DNA of 7,307 bases from an uncultured Clostridia bacterium (GCA_937889655.1 CALBZG010000149.1:1-7307), one strand, 5' to 3'; shown: positions 1 to 6,990, numbered from the stretch's first letter. Program-made: numbers and translations. Notes: generated from the letters alone by a model not told the origin.

Positions 1-1772
1 AGACTGCCGGTTATTACAAATGTTTTTCCCGAGATACCCTCAGTTTCAGATATCATCGCAGGTCCTTCCAGCCGAAGCATTTCAAGCAGATTCAGAACTT
101 TCCGCCGTTTTTCGCTGTCGGAAAAATAGTCAACAAAAGCTTTCGCCATGATCTCTCCGACCCCCGGGATCGTCATTAGCTCCTCTTCTTTGAGCTGCAT
201 GATGCGTTCGAACTTCCCTCCGGCGTATTTCGCGATCAGCTTGGCGTTGGCCAGCCCGATATTAGGCACGCCAAGCCCGAACAGCAGTCTTGCAGCATTT
301 GTTTCGGAAGCCTTTTTCAATGCCGCCTTCAGTTTTTCAAAGGATTTCACCCCAAAACCTTCCATACTCACGATAGTGTCTTTATGGTCAGGCAGTTTAA
401 ACAGATCCGCCGGTTCCTTCACTATGCCGGCTGCAATGAATTTTTCGATGGTGGCTTCTGAGAGGCCTTCGATATTCAGCGCGTCCCTTGATGTCAGCAG
501 CGTGAATGACTTGATCTGCTTCGCCGGGCATTGAGGGTTTGGGCAGAATAGGGATTCAACGCCGTTGTCCCTCTTAATAATAGTCGATGCACCGCACACC
601 GGACAATGCTCCGGTATTTCCAGAAGCCCGCTTTTTGTCATATTTTCTGAGATTTGAGGAATAATCATGTTTGCTTTATATACGGTTATTCTGTCTCCAA
701 TGCCCAGTGCCAGTTGTTTTACGATGCTGACGTTGTGGGCGGAGGCTCTGCTAACGGTGGTTCCCTCCAGTTCCACCGGATCAAAAATCGCTATTGGATT
801 GATAAGACCCGTCCTAGAAGCACTCCATTCGATCTCCTTCAAAGTCGTCTCTGCAAGTTCATCACGCCATTTGAAAGCAATCCCATCCCGGGGGAATTTC
901 GAGGTGGCGCCCAGGCTTCGCCCATATTCAATATTATCATACATGAGTACCAGCCCGTCGGACGGAAGATCAGTTTTCCCGGCCTCCCGTGCAAACCAGG
1001 ATATATCTGACTCAAGGGTATCCGCGCTGGTGAGTTTAAAATCCACAACAGAGAATCCGCTTTTCTTCAGCCAATTTAACTGGGCCGCTCTGGAATTTTC
1101 AAAATCAGGTCCTGATTCTCCGTCTTGGCTTTCCGGATCAGCTGAGACCAGAGCGAATGCATAGAAATTGACTTTTCGCTCTTTTGTGATGGCTGTATTC
1201 AGCTGCCGGACAGCGCCGCTGCAGAGATTTCTTGGATTTTTATATTTTGAAGATACATCTTCGATCGCCGCGTTGATCTCATTAAAATCGCTATATTTTA
1301 TAACCGCTTCGCCGCGAAGTACCAGATCCCCTTTAAATCCTATCGTTAGTGGAATATTTACAAACATTCTGGCGTTCGAAGTGATGACCTCACCTATTTC
1401 TCCGTTGCCCCTGGTGACGCCTTTGACCAGCTTGCCGCCACTATAGGTGAGTACTATGGTCAGCCCATCCAGCTTCCATGAAATTATCGCCTTCTGATCA
1501 CCCAGCCAGCTTTTCAGATCGCTGACATCCTTGGTTTTATTCAATGAAAGCATCCGTTCCTTATGGGCTTCCTTCGGAAGAGAACTCAGCAACTCGCTGC
1601 CAACATTGATAGTCGGACTGTTGGACAGGACGATCCCTGTTTCTTTTTCCAGGGCCAGAAGCTCGTCATAAAGCTTGTCATATTCAAAATTAGGCATAAC
1701 CTCCCGGGATTCCTGATAATAAACCCGGCCGGCCTCATTCAGTATCTCAACCAGTTCTTGCATGCGGTCCAT
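1..1772 (-). CDS. ligA: NAD-dependent DNA ligase LigA (C-terminus cut by window edge)
   Basis: Seals nicks in DNA using NAD+, in replication and repair. The frame opens with ATG at 1772, with AAAGGA 8 nt upstream, and runs 590 codons off the window start; about 60-80 residues are probably missing against the usual 650-670. Domains in order: Ia (about 1-60, with YYQ...EYDKLYDEL); nucleotidyltransferase with adenylated lysine K100 in KLDG, R121 in TRGNG, E155 in LRGEA, NPRN...RQLN, and K301 in IAFKW; OB fold ending in YKANMIIPQI; zinc finger C390, C393, C410, C415; helix-hairpin-helix repeats (about 500-550, with VPNIG and IPGVGE); and the start of BRCT (GKTFVITGS, 582-590). Several positions that are invariant in E. 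coli LigA differ here (S98, Y19, N28, M277; see findings), which marks a divergent clade. It lies 33 nt after pcrA, so it is probably co-transcribed. The identity is sure; only the effect of the substitutions is open. Confidence 0.96.
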   Translation of the reverse strand, partial: MDRMQELVEILNEAGRVYYQESREVMPNFEYDKLYDELLALEKETGIVLSNSPTINVGSELLSSLPKEAHKERMLSLNKTKDVSDLKSWLGDQKAIISWKLDGLTIVLTYSGGKLVKGVTRGNGEIGEVITSNARMFVNIPLTIGFKGDLVLRGEAVIKYSDFNEINAAIEDVSSKYKNPRNLCSGAVRQLNTAITKERKVNFYAFALVSADPESQDGESGPDFENSRAAQLNWLKKSGFSVVDFKLTSADTLESDISWFAREAGKTDLPSDGLVLMYDNIEYGRSLGATSKFPRDGIAFKWRDELAETTLKEIEWSASRTGLINPIAIFDPVELEGTTVSRASAHNVSIVKQLALGIGDRITVYKANMIIPQISENMTKSGLLEIPEHCPVCGASTIIKRDNGVESLFCPNPQCPAKQIKSFTLLTSRDALNIEGLSEATIEKFIAAGIVKEPADLFKLPDHKDTIVSMEGFGVKSFEKLKAALKKASETNAARLLFGLGVPNIGLANAKLIAKYAGGKFERIMQLKEEELMTIPGVGEIMAKAFVDYFSDSEKRRKVLNLLEMLRLEGPAMISETEGISGKTFVITGS

Positions 1773-1805
1773 CGATGGGGTCCTTTCCCTTCCTGTGTTG
1801 CTTCA

Positions 1806-4043
1806 CTATATTTTTCTGATCGGAGCCAAATCAAGGGCAAGCTTTTTAGTTCCCACGGAGTCGAAGATCACCGTGGCGGTCTTGCCTGAAACTTCAATTA
1901 CCAGCCCATCCCCGAATTTCGCATGGTTCACTTTATCGCCCGCATGAAAAGACATTTTGTCTCCGGCTGAAGGTGACGTTTTTGCCGCTAATTCGGCCTT
2001 GACATATTTTAAGCTGTCAAATGGCTTGAATATATCTCCTTTATATCCGTCCCGGCTTTTACCGGTATCGATTCGCAGCCGGTCGCCCTTTGGCGGTTCA
2101 TAGATGCCATCCCCATCGATCAGTTTCTTATCAATTTCACGTAAAAACATAGACTCCCGGGTATAATCCGTCTTACCATACAAAGTCCGCACTTCCGCAC
2201 TGGTTAAATACAAAAGTCTCTTTGCCCTGGTCATGCCGACATAGCACAATCTTCGCTCTTCAGCGATTCCGTCTTCGGAATCCATGGAGCGCCAACCAGG
2301 AAACAATCCGTCCTCCATTCCCACCATAAACACAACAGGGAACTCGAGGCCTTTTGCACTATGCATCGTCATAAGTACAACTGCATCCTCTTCAGGATCA
2401 TGGTTGTCAACTTCAGACATCAATGCGATCTTCTCAAGAAAATCTGATAATGAAAGCTGCAGGTCTTCTTTTTCAAAATCGTAAATAGCCGATTTGAACT
2501 CCATAATATTCTCGATCCGGCTTTCGGCTTCGATGGTCTGCTGTTCTTCCAAAGCGGCCAGATATCCGGTTTTCGCCAGAAGCTGGTCGTATATATCCGA
2601 TACCCTGAGATTCTCCCTTTCCATTGACAAACTCAGCAGCATCTGTGCCAGGGCGTTTACCGCTTGACCGGCTTTACTGCCAAGGCAGTCTGTCACCGTT
2701 TGGTCTGCCAAAGTCAACAAGATGCTTTTCCCCTGGGCCAAAGCCATAGCCCGGAGCTTTTCCAGGGTCTTATCGCCCACTCCCCGTTTAGGTTCATTAA
2801 TGATCCGAGTCAGGGCAAGGTCATCGTCCGGATTCAAAACCAACCTCAGATAGGCCATCATATCCTTTATTTCTTTTCTGTCATAATAACGGAGGCCTCC
2901 AAGGACTCTATAAGGGATGTCTCTGGCAATAAAGCTGTCTTCAAAGCCTCGGGACTGTGCGTTGGTTCTGTATAAAACAACAAAGTCCTTGTACCTGAGC
3001 TTGCCGTCATCGCCGGGATCCTGTCCGCGAAGGCGCTCCACTTCCTGCGCTATGTAACGGGCTTCATCCTTCTCATTGTCGGCCCTGTAATATTTTATCT
3101 TTTCGCCTTCCGGTTTATCCGTCCATAATTTCTTTTCTTTTCTTGAGAGGTTTTTGGAGATCACCGAATGCGCGCCATTTAGAATATTCCCATAGGAGCG
3201 ATAATTCTGTTCCAGTTTAATGACTTTTGCTCCTTTAAAGTCCTTTTCAAAGCTTAAAATATTTTTGATATCCGCTCCACGCCATTGGTATATGCACTGG
3301 TCGTCGTCTCCGACTACGCAAATATTATGATGCTTGTCAGCCAGCATTTTTACCAGACGATATTGAATATAATTAGTATCCTGGTATTCATCCACCATGA
3401 TGTATTGAAAACGTTCCTGATACCTCGCCAAAATATCGGGATTCTCCGCCAGCAGCTTGACCGCGTTGCGCAATAGGTCATCAAAATCCATGGCATTGTT
3501 TTTATGGAGCACCGCTTCGTAATCTTCATAGAGCTTCGCTATCGTTGCCGCCCGGAACTCTCCTCCGTTCGCTTCGCTATATGCCTGCGGATCCATATCT
3601 TTTTCCTTGCAATCGCTGATAACAGATAAAACATACGCAGGTGCGAACTTCTTGTCGTCGATATTCCTTGCTTTAAGGCATCCCTTGATCACCGCTTTCT
3701 GATCTGTCGGATCGTATACGGTGAAGTCATTTTTATACCCGATCGCATCGGAGTCATATCTTAAGATCCTGAGGCATGCAGCATGAAAAGTCATGATCCA
3801 CATCCCTCGGGCTGAACCTACCAGGCTTTCAACTCTCTCGCGCATTTCCCCAGCCGCTTTATTTGTAAAGGTCACAGCAAAAATCGCATTTGGGCTGATG
3901 CCCTTCTCCCGGATCAGATAAGCGATGCGATGGGTCATAGTACTTGTTTTCCCCGATCCGGCACCGGCAAGGATCAGAAGAGGTCCTTCTGTATATAAAG
4001 CCGCTTCCCGCTGCATTTCATTTAAATTGTCCAAATAATTCAT
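1806..4043 (-). CDS. pcrA: ATP-dependent 3'-5' DNA helicase PcrA/UvrD (SF1A)
   Basis: Superfamily 1A helicase that unwinds DNA in nucleotide excision and mismatch repair, rolling-circle replication and removal of stalled complexes. The 745 residues match the family length. Motifs in order: Q motif with Q11; Walker A at 26-33 (AGAGSGKT); motif Ia at 57-70 (VTFTNKAAGEMRER); motif II at 217-224 (VDEYQDTN); motif III at 243-258 (GDDDQCIYQWRGAD); motif IV near 277-283 (LEQNYRS); motif V at 558-575 (MHSAKGLEFPVVF); motif VI at 596-608 (ERRLCYVGMTRAK). The last 47 residues (699-745, GDKVNHAKFGDGLV...) fit the Tudor-like tail that in PcrA/UvrD contacts RNA polymerase, so a role in transcription-coupled repair is plausible. 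The ATG at 4043 follows AAGGAG at a normal distance, and the upstream frame is closed by TGA. It ends in tandem stops TAG TGA. First gene of a likely pcrA-ligA operon driven from the promoter at 4104-4112. Confidence 0.97.
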   Translation of the reverse strand: MNYLDNLNEMQREAALYTEGPLLILAGAGSGKTSTMTHRIAYLIREKGISPNAIFAVTFTNKAAGEMRERVESLVGSARGMWIMTFHAACLRILRYDSDAIGYKNDFTVYDPTDQKAVIKGCLKARNIDDKKFAPAYVLSVISDCKEKDMDPQAYSEANGGEFRAATIAKLYEDYEAVLHKNNAMDFDDLLRNAVKLLAENPDILARYQERFQYIMVDEYQDTNYIQYRLVKMLADKHHNICVVGDDDQCIYQWRGADIKNILSFEKDFKGAKVIKLEQNYRSYGNILNGAHSVISKNLSRKEKKLWTDKPEGEKIKYYRADNEKDEARYIAQEVERLRGQDPGDDGKLRYKDFVVLYRTNAQSRGFEDSFIARDIPYRVLGGLRYYDRKEIKDMMAYLRLVLNPDDDLALTRIINEPKRGVGDKTLEKLRAMALAQGKSILLTLADQTVTDCLGSKAGQAVNALAQMLLSLSMERENLRVSDIYDQLLAKTGYLAALEEQQTIEAESRIENIMEFKSAIYDFEKEDLQLSLSDFLEKIALMSEVDNHDPEEDAVVLMTMHSAKGLEFPVVFMVGMEDGLFPGWRSMDSEDGIAEERRLCYVGMTRAKRLLYLTSAEVRTLYGKTDYTRESMFLREIDKKLIDGDGIYEPPKGDRLRIDTGKSRDGYKGDIFKPFDSLKYVKAELAAKTSPSAGDKMSFHAGDKVNHAKFGDGLVIEVSGKTATVIFDSVGTKKLALDLAPIRKI

Positions 4044-4103
4044 TGTTGGTTTCTCCTTGAAGGTCTGTGTTCAATTTTGTTTCCATTAGGCCTTCGCCTT
4101 ACA

Positions 4104-4112
4104 ATTATATCA
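4104..4112 (-). promoter_or_regulatory. extended -10 promoter for pcrA-ligA
   Basis: The minus strand reads TGATATAAT, a perfect TATAAT hexamer (4109-4104) with the upstream TGn of an extended -10 element. No good -35 box is seen at 16-18 nt; the best 17-nt candidate, TGGCAT, is weak, which is common where an extended -10 is present. Transcription would start near 4097, giving a leader of about 54 nt ending in AAGGAG before the pcrA ATG. The site lies between the pilus-operon terminator and pcrA, just where a promoter is needed. Predicted from sequence only. Confidence 0.7.
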
Positions 4113-4138
4113 AACCGACGTGCAGTATGCCACCTTTG

Positions 4139-4171
4139 AAAAAAACAGCAACCCGGCTTCTCCGGGCTGCT
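4139..4171 (-). terminator. Rho-independent terminator after pilT
   Basis: Read on the minus strand: AGCAGCCCGG, a 5-nt loop AGAAG, then CCGGGTTGCT, which pairs as a 10-bp stem with one G-U wobble, followed by G and seven T residues (4145-4139). It lies 56 nt past the pilT stop and ends the pilus operon. On the plus strand the stem has an A-C mismatch and only four T residues follow, so any action in that direction would be weak. Confidence 0.88.
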
Positions 4172-4227
4172 TTTCTCACTTACATTGTTCGTGTTGGGCT
4201 TGTGTTGAGCTTAAGCTGCATCATGGG

Positions 4228-5301
4228 CTATCCCCATCCCATCTTTTTTTCCAGAGCCTCCCTATTGCTGCTGAACTGCAATGCATTTTCTCTCGAAATT
4301 TTTCCTTCTTTGAAAAGTTTCAGAAGACTGACATCCATTGTGACCATGCCTTCGCTCTGAGAAGAATAAATGACGGAATCGATCTGATGTATCCTCGACT
4401 CCCGGATCATATTTCTTATTGCATAGTTCAGGAACATGATCTCATATGCCGGTATTGCCGACCCATCCAGTGCCGGCAGCAATTGCTGGGATACAACGAC
4501 CTGAAGCACCATAGACAGCTGAGATCTGATCTGCTGCTGCTGGCTGGACGGGAACATATCTACGATCCTGTCAATGGTGTTGGCAGCGCCTACAGTATGG
4601 AGCGTTGAGATCACGAGATGTCCGGTCTCGGCTGCTGTCATGGCGATCCTCATGGTTTCATAGTCCCTTAACTCTCCGAGCAGGATAACGTCTGGAACTT
4701 GTCTCAATGCGGCTCTGAGAGCAGTCACATAGGATTCTGTATCCGTGGCGATCTCTCTTTGGGTCACGATGCTGCTTTTATGCCTGTGAAGGTATTCTAT
4801 AGGATCTTCAAGGGTGATGATGTGGGCATTTCTTGTTTGATTGATCTGGTCTATTATGCAAGCTAGCGTGGTGCTTTTCCCGCTTCCGGCCGGACCGGTG
4901 ACTAATGCAAGGCCCTTTTTCAATTTAGATATGCCCATAACGGTTTCGGATATATTCAATTCTTTGTATTCAGGAAGGTCAAATGTAACGACCCTGACCA
5001 CTGCAGCTAAGGTGCCTCGCTGCTTGAAGACATTGACTCTGAATCTTGCCAGCCCTATTACAGAGAAAGAAAAATCATCATCGCCGCAGTCAAGGACTCT
5101 ATCCATGGTCCTGCTTTCTGCCAATTCATAAATTTCTCTGACTATTCTTGTGACGGTCGCCGGCATAAGCTTAACATCATCATTGATATGCATCCTGCCA
5201 TTGATCTTATGAGCGAAGGAACTGCCGGGTACCAGAAAGATATCCGATGCATTTATGCTGACTGCCTCAGTCAATATCCCGATCGCGCTTGCATCATTCA
5301 T
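4228..5301 (-). CDS. pilT: Type IV pilus retraction ATPase PilT
   Basis: Hexameric cytoplasmic ATPase that powers pilus retraction (twitching, adhesion, DNA uptake). It has 357 residues, the usual PilT length, and lacks the extra N-terminal domain of the PilB/GspE extension ATPases. Seen: N-terminal PAS-like part (about 1-110, with SDIFL and INGR); Walker A at 136-144 (GPAGSGKST); Asp box at 161-171 (IITLEDPIEYL); Walker B at 206-213 (ILLGELRD); His box at 224-236 (AETGHLVISTLHT); and AIRNMIRE at 294-301, close to the AIRNLIRE motif that PilT needs for retraction. The start is taken as ATG 5301: AGGAGA at 5316-5311 sits correctly for it, while the TTG at 5322 would lie upstream of that site. 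ATG overlaps the TGA of the preceding gene (ATGA). Last gene of the pilus operon. Slight oddity: the usual DPDVIL before Walker B reads VPDVIL. Confidence 0.95.
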   Translation of the reverse strand: MNDASAIGILTEAVSINASDIFLVPGSSFAHKINGRMHINDDVKLMPATVTRIVREIYELAESRTMDRVLDCGDDDFSFSVIGLARFRVNVFKQRGTLAAVVRVVTFDLPEYKELNISETVMGISKLKKGLALVTGPAGSGKSTTLACIIDQINQTRNAHIITLEDPIEYLHRHKSSIVTQREIATDTESYVTALRAALRQVPDVILLGELRDYETMRIAMTAAETGHLVISTLHTVGAANTIDRIVDMFPSSQQQQIRSQLSMVLQVVVSQQLLPALDGSAIPAYEIMFLNYAIRNMIRESRIHQIDSVIYSSQSEGMVTMDVSLLKLFKEGKISRENALQFSSNREALEKKMGWG

Positions 5302-5750
5302 ATTGATTCTTCTCCTGTCCAAACCGGAAGCGAATCATCCAGCTCATAACTTCCTCTATTTTCTTCCTGCCATTTCAATATATTATATCGTTTTTCACCA
5401 TATTTTGCACCATTAATTACTTCGAGTTCCACACAAAGCACAAGATTTTCGTTTACTGGGATCTCATAATATATTTCCCCTGTAACCGGATCGTAGATTT
5501 CACCAAGTTGCGCTTTTAAAGAACGGCCGTCTTTGAGAGCATGATCGATTTCCTTGAGTTTCTTTTCTGCGAGGCCATCTGCTTCATAGTACTGGGCAGC
5601 CGCAGTCAGGCTTTTTTGAGCCAGACGCATATCGTTCATTGCGCTTATCAGAGATAGCACTGAAAAAATCGTTAAGCAGAGCACCACAAAGATAAGTATT
5701 AAAGACGATGTCCCTATTTGTAATCCGCTGATTTCTTTTTTTCTGGCCAT
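5298..5750 (-). CDS. Pilus-operon bitopic membrane protein, 150 aa
   Basis: No firm family name. It has a basic N-terminus (ARKKE), one membrane helix at about 15-37 (SSLILIFVVLCLTIFSVL), then a helical stretch rich in Ala, Lys and Glu (40-75) and a small beta-rich domain including DPVTGEIYYEIPV and LVLCVELEV. The layout, short cytoplasmic head, membrane helix, amphipathic helix and outside domain, is that of pilin-like proteins, and the place directly before pilT fits a minor pilin or pilus assembly factor. However, the stretch ISG then LQIGT has Gly9 but no Glu at +5, so normal prepilin processing is doubtful. GGAG lies about 10 nt before the ATG. The start overlaps the previous stop as TGATG and the stop overlaps pilT as ATGA, so all three are coupled. 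Similar proteins occur in clostridial pilus clusters as far as I recall; function is inferred from context. Confidence 0.85.
   Translation of the reverse strand: MARKKEISGLQIGTSSLILIFVVLCLTIFSVLSLISAMNDMRLAQKSLTAAAQYYEADGLAEKKLKEIDHALKDGRSLKAQLGEIYDPVTGEIYYEIPVNENLVLCVELEVINGAKYGEKRYNILKWQEENRGSYELDDSLPVWTGEESI
5311..5316 (-). promoter_or_regulatory. ribosome binding site deciding the pilT start
   Basis: AGGAGA on the minus strand lies 9 nt before ATG 5301. Because it is downstream of the in-frame TTG at 5322, it supports the ATG and a 357-residue PilT. Confidence 0.75.
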
Positions 5751-6184
5751 CAGTTTTGTTCTCCAATATATTTATCCACATTCAGTTTATAGAATGCCGT
5801 TTTTTCATTTATTTCATATACGGATATTTTTGCCGATATAATACTTTCATCTGTTACGTAAAGGTCGATTTTTAGGATATATTCTGCATTTTCTTTTGTG
5901 GTGGAATCAAACTTGCCATCATAATATGCTATGTAACGGCCATTCTTAATTTCGTCGAAATCGTAATACTCTTCCGGGTCGGCTGATTCCGAAGCCTTAA
6001 AACATTCCGCAGCATTTTGAGCGATCACCATGGCATTGATGTCCCGTGAGCTCTCCTTGCTAATAGTGTCGGCTTTCATAAATACCGAGATGCAAATCGT
6101 AGAGCAAATCGCAAAAAATAGAACCACAATGATAAACTCAAGAAGAAAAATCTGAGATTTTGAATAATTATTTCTGATCATCAT
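5750..6184 (-). CDS. Pilin/pseudopilin-like bitopic protein, 144 aa
   Basis: Not assignable to a named family with certainty. Short head MMIRNNYSKSQ, then a hydrophobic helix at 12-36 (IFLLEFIIVVLFFAICS) carrying a single Glu, E16, inside the membrane stretch, and an amphipathic continuation (DINAMVIAQNAAECF) as in type IV pilin N-terminal helices. The rest (about 70-144) is a small, probably beta-rich domain (YILKIDLYVTD, ISAKISVYEI). If processing removed residues 1-11, E16 would be the conserved Glu at +5, but the residue before the cut would be Gln, not Gly. Likely a minor pseudopilin of GspI/PilV type, by inference. ATG 6184 overlaps the preceding TGA as ATGA; a second ATG at 6181 is a possible alternative. 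The ribosome site is weak (GGGGGTG), so translation probably depends on coupling. Confidence 0.84.
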   Translation of the reverse strand: MMIRNNYSKSQIFLLEFIIVVLFFAICSTICISVFMKADTISKESSRDINAMVIAQNAAECFKASESADPEEYYDFDEIKNGRYIAYYDGKFDSTTKENAEYILKIDLYVTDESIISAKISVYEINEKTAFYKLNVDKYIGEQN

Positions 6185-6666
6185 TCAGCACCCCCGGATT
6201 CACTTCGCAATGCGATATACATCAAATCCGCCGCTTCACTTTCCAGTTCGATCTTTAAGAGATTATCTGATACTCGCGTAAAATGGAGTTTGTCGCAATC
6301 CATGATCTCAATACCATCCGTGAGGCCAAGTCCTGACCCTTCCTCTGAAAAAAGTTCTTTGATATGCCCATCCTGGCAATATATCATGGTTTGATAAACG
6401 ACATCGTCGATCTCTTCCGTCAAAACCAGCACATCAGTTCCGGCAATTACTTCAACGGAGACTCGCCCTTTTTCGTCAGACTGCCGCACTTTGTTGGAGA
6501 TATAAGAGAGGGCGGTCTGGCCGCCAAAGTTCTCTTCCATTCGTTGATTGATATTTTCATAGACATGGGCGCCTGTAAGAACAACAAAAAGAGAGGATAT
6601 ACCCAAAGCGAAAAACAATAGGATCATAAAGAGGAGACTTACTCCGGTGCCGCTGATTCTATTCAT
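6181..6666 (-). CDS. DUF4860-like pilus-operon membrane protein, 161 aa
   Basis: N-terminus NRISGTGVS, then a membrane helix at about 9-31 (VSLLFMILLFFALGISSLFVVL), an amphipathic helix with INQRMEENF, and an outside domain with ALSYISNKVRQSDEKGRVSV and SGLGLTDGIEIMDCDKL. This pattern matches what I recall of DUF4860 proteins, found near pilus genes in Clostridia; I could not check it by search. The fold may be like pseudopilin GspJ/PilW, whose first half also has a long helix followed by sheet. AGGAGG at 6682-6677 lies 10 nt before ATG 6666 and 7 nt before TTG 6669; ATG is chosen, but TTG remains possible and changes only one residue. It starts inside the end of the preceding gene (8 nt overlap). 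No Gly-x-x-x-x-Glu prepilin signal is visible. Function unknown; structural or assembly role in the pilus inferred. Confidence 0.85.
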   Translation of the reverse strand: MNRISGTGVSLLFMILLFFALGISSLFVVLTGAHVYENINQRMEENFGGQTALSYISNKVRQSDEKGRVSVEVIAGTDVLVLTEEIDDVVYQTMIYCQDGHIKELFSEEGSGLGLTDGIEIMDCDKLHFTRVSDNLLKIELESEAADLMYIALRSESGGAE

Positions 6667-6961
6667 CAATGAAGTCCCTCCTCATCACGGTTATATCCGG
6701 CATCATGTTGGAACCCCAGGGTGAATAATGAACGAAGTACTTCTTTTCATCGATCCGCAGCCCATAATTCTGCTCAAGGTAATCCAGTGAAACCGGATAA
6801 GCGCCTTCAATTGCGTAGCATTGGACCGTAGCTCTCCTGATGGCATCCTCAACGATAACAAGACCTTCTTCATCTGCCCTGTTGGATACGCTTCCAACAC
6901 CGGCAATAAAGAGGCCCAGAATAATAATGAATATCAATAGGGATGCAAGATAATTTTTCAT
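6659..6961 (-). CDS. Small GspG-like pilus-operon protein, 100 aa
   Basis: Starts MKNYLASLL with a membrane helix at 5-25 and a small outside part. Residues 34-68 resemble the post-helix part of GspG-like pseudopilins: an amphipathic helix with VQCYAIEG (46-53) followed by AYPVSLDYLEQNYG (54-67), like the 'Y...G.YP..L..L' stretch of that group. The C-terminus reads YFVHYSPWGSNMMPDITVM. There is no Gly before the helix and no Glu at +5, so it is not a standard prepilin. ATG 6961 has AAGGA 6 nt upstream. It follows pilC by 29 nt and overlaps the next gene by 8 nt. Similar short proteins with CYAIEG.YP occur in Clostridia pilus clusters from memory. Role in pilus assembly is inferred from context. 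Confidence 0.85.
   Translation of the reverse strand: MKNYLASLLIFIIILGLFIAGVGSVSNRADEEGLVIVEDAIRRATVQCYAIEGAYPVSLDYLEQNYGLRIDEKKYFVHYSPWGSNMMPDITVMRRDFIDE
6677..6682 (-). promoter_or_regulatory. ribosome binding site of the DUF4860-like gene
   Basis: A perfect AGGAGG lies inside the 3' end of the 100-aa gene, 10 nt before ATG 6666 and 7 nt before TTG 6669. It supports independent initiation for this gene, unlike the next gene, whose site is weak. Confidence 0.75.
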
Positions 6962-6990
6962 TTTCGTTCCTTCATGCTCTATGTTAAGCC

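Noticed and set aside
148..1446. Several plus-strand open frames of 92-165 codons across the ligA region
   Set aside because: They lie antisense to a ligA frame with all family motifs, overlap each other, and translate to low-complexity Ser/Pro-rich text with no recognisable domain.
4018..4086. Possible 22-residue upstream ORF in the pcrA leader (minus strand, ATG 4086, TGA ending at 4018, out of frame with pcrA and overlapping its start)
   Set aside because: Its only purine-rich site (GAAGG) lies 4 nt before the ATG and almost at the predicted 5' end of the RNA, so efficient initiation is unlikely. It would matter only if conserved in relatives.
4208..4217. Perfect 10-bp palindrome AGCTTAAGCT between the pilT stop and the terminator
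   Set aside because: Short, no spacing for a hairpin loop and no second copy nearby; expected by chance and downstream of the operon.
4120..4608. Plus-strand open frame of 162 codons starting in the intergenic region and running into pilT
   Set aside because: It overlaps the terminator and is antisense to conserved pilT motifs; no ribosome site or domain is seen.
1806..5301. Idea that pilT next to pcrA and ligA forms a DNA-uptake and integration unit
   Set aside because: No competence gene is present, and a terminator and a separate promoter lie between the two groups; adjacency alone is not enough.
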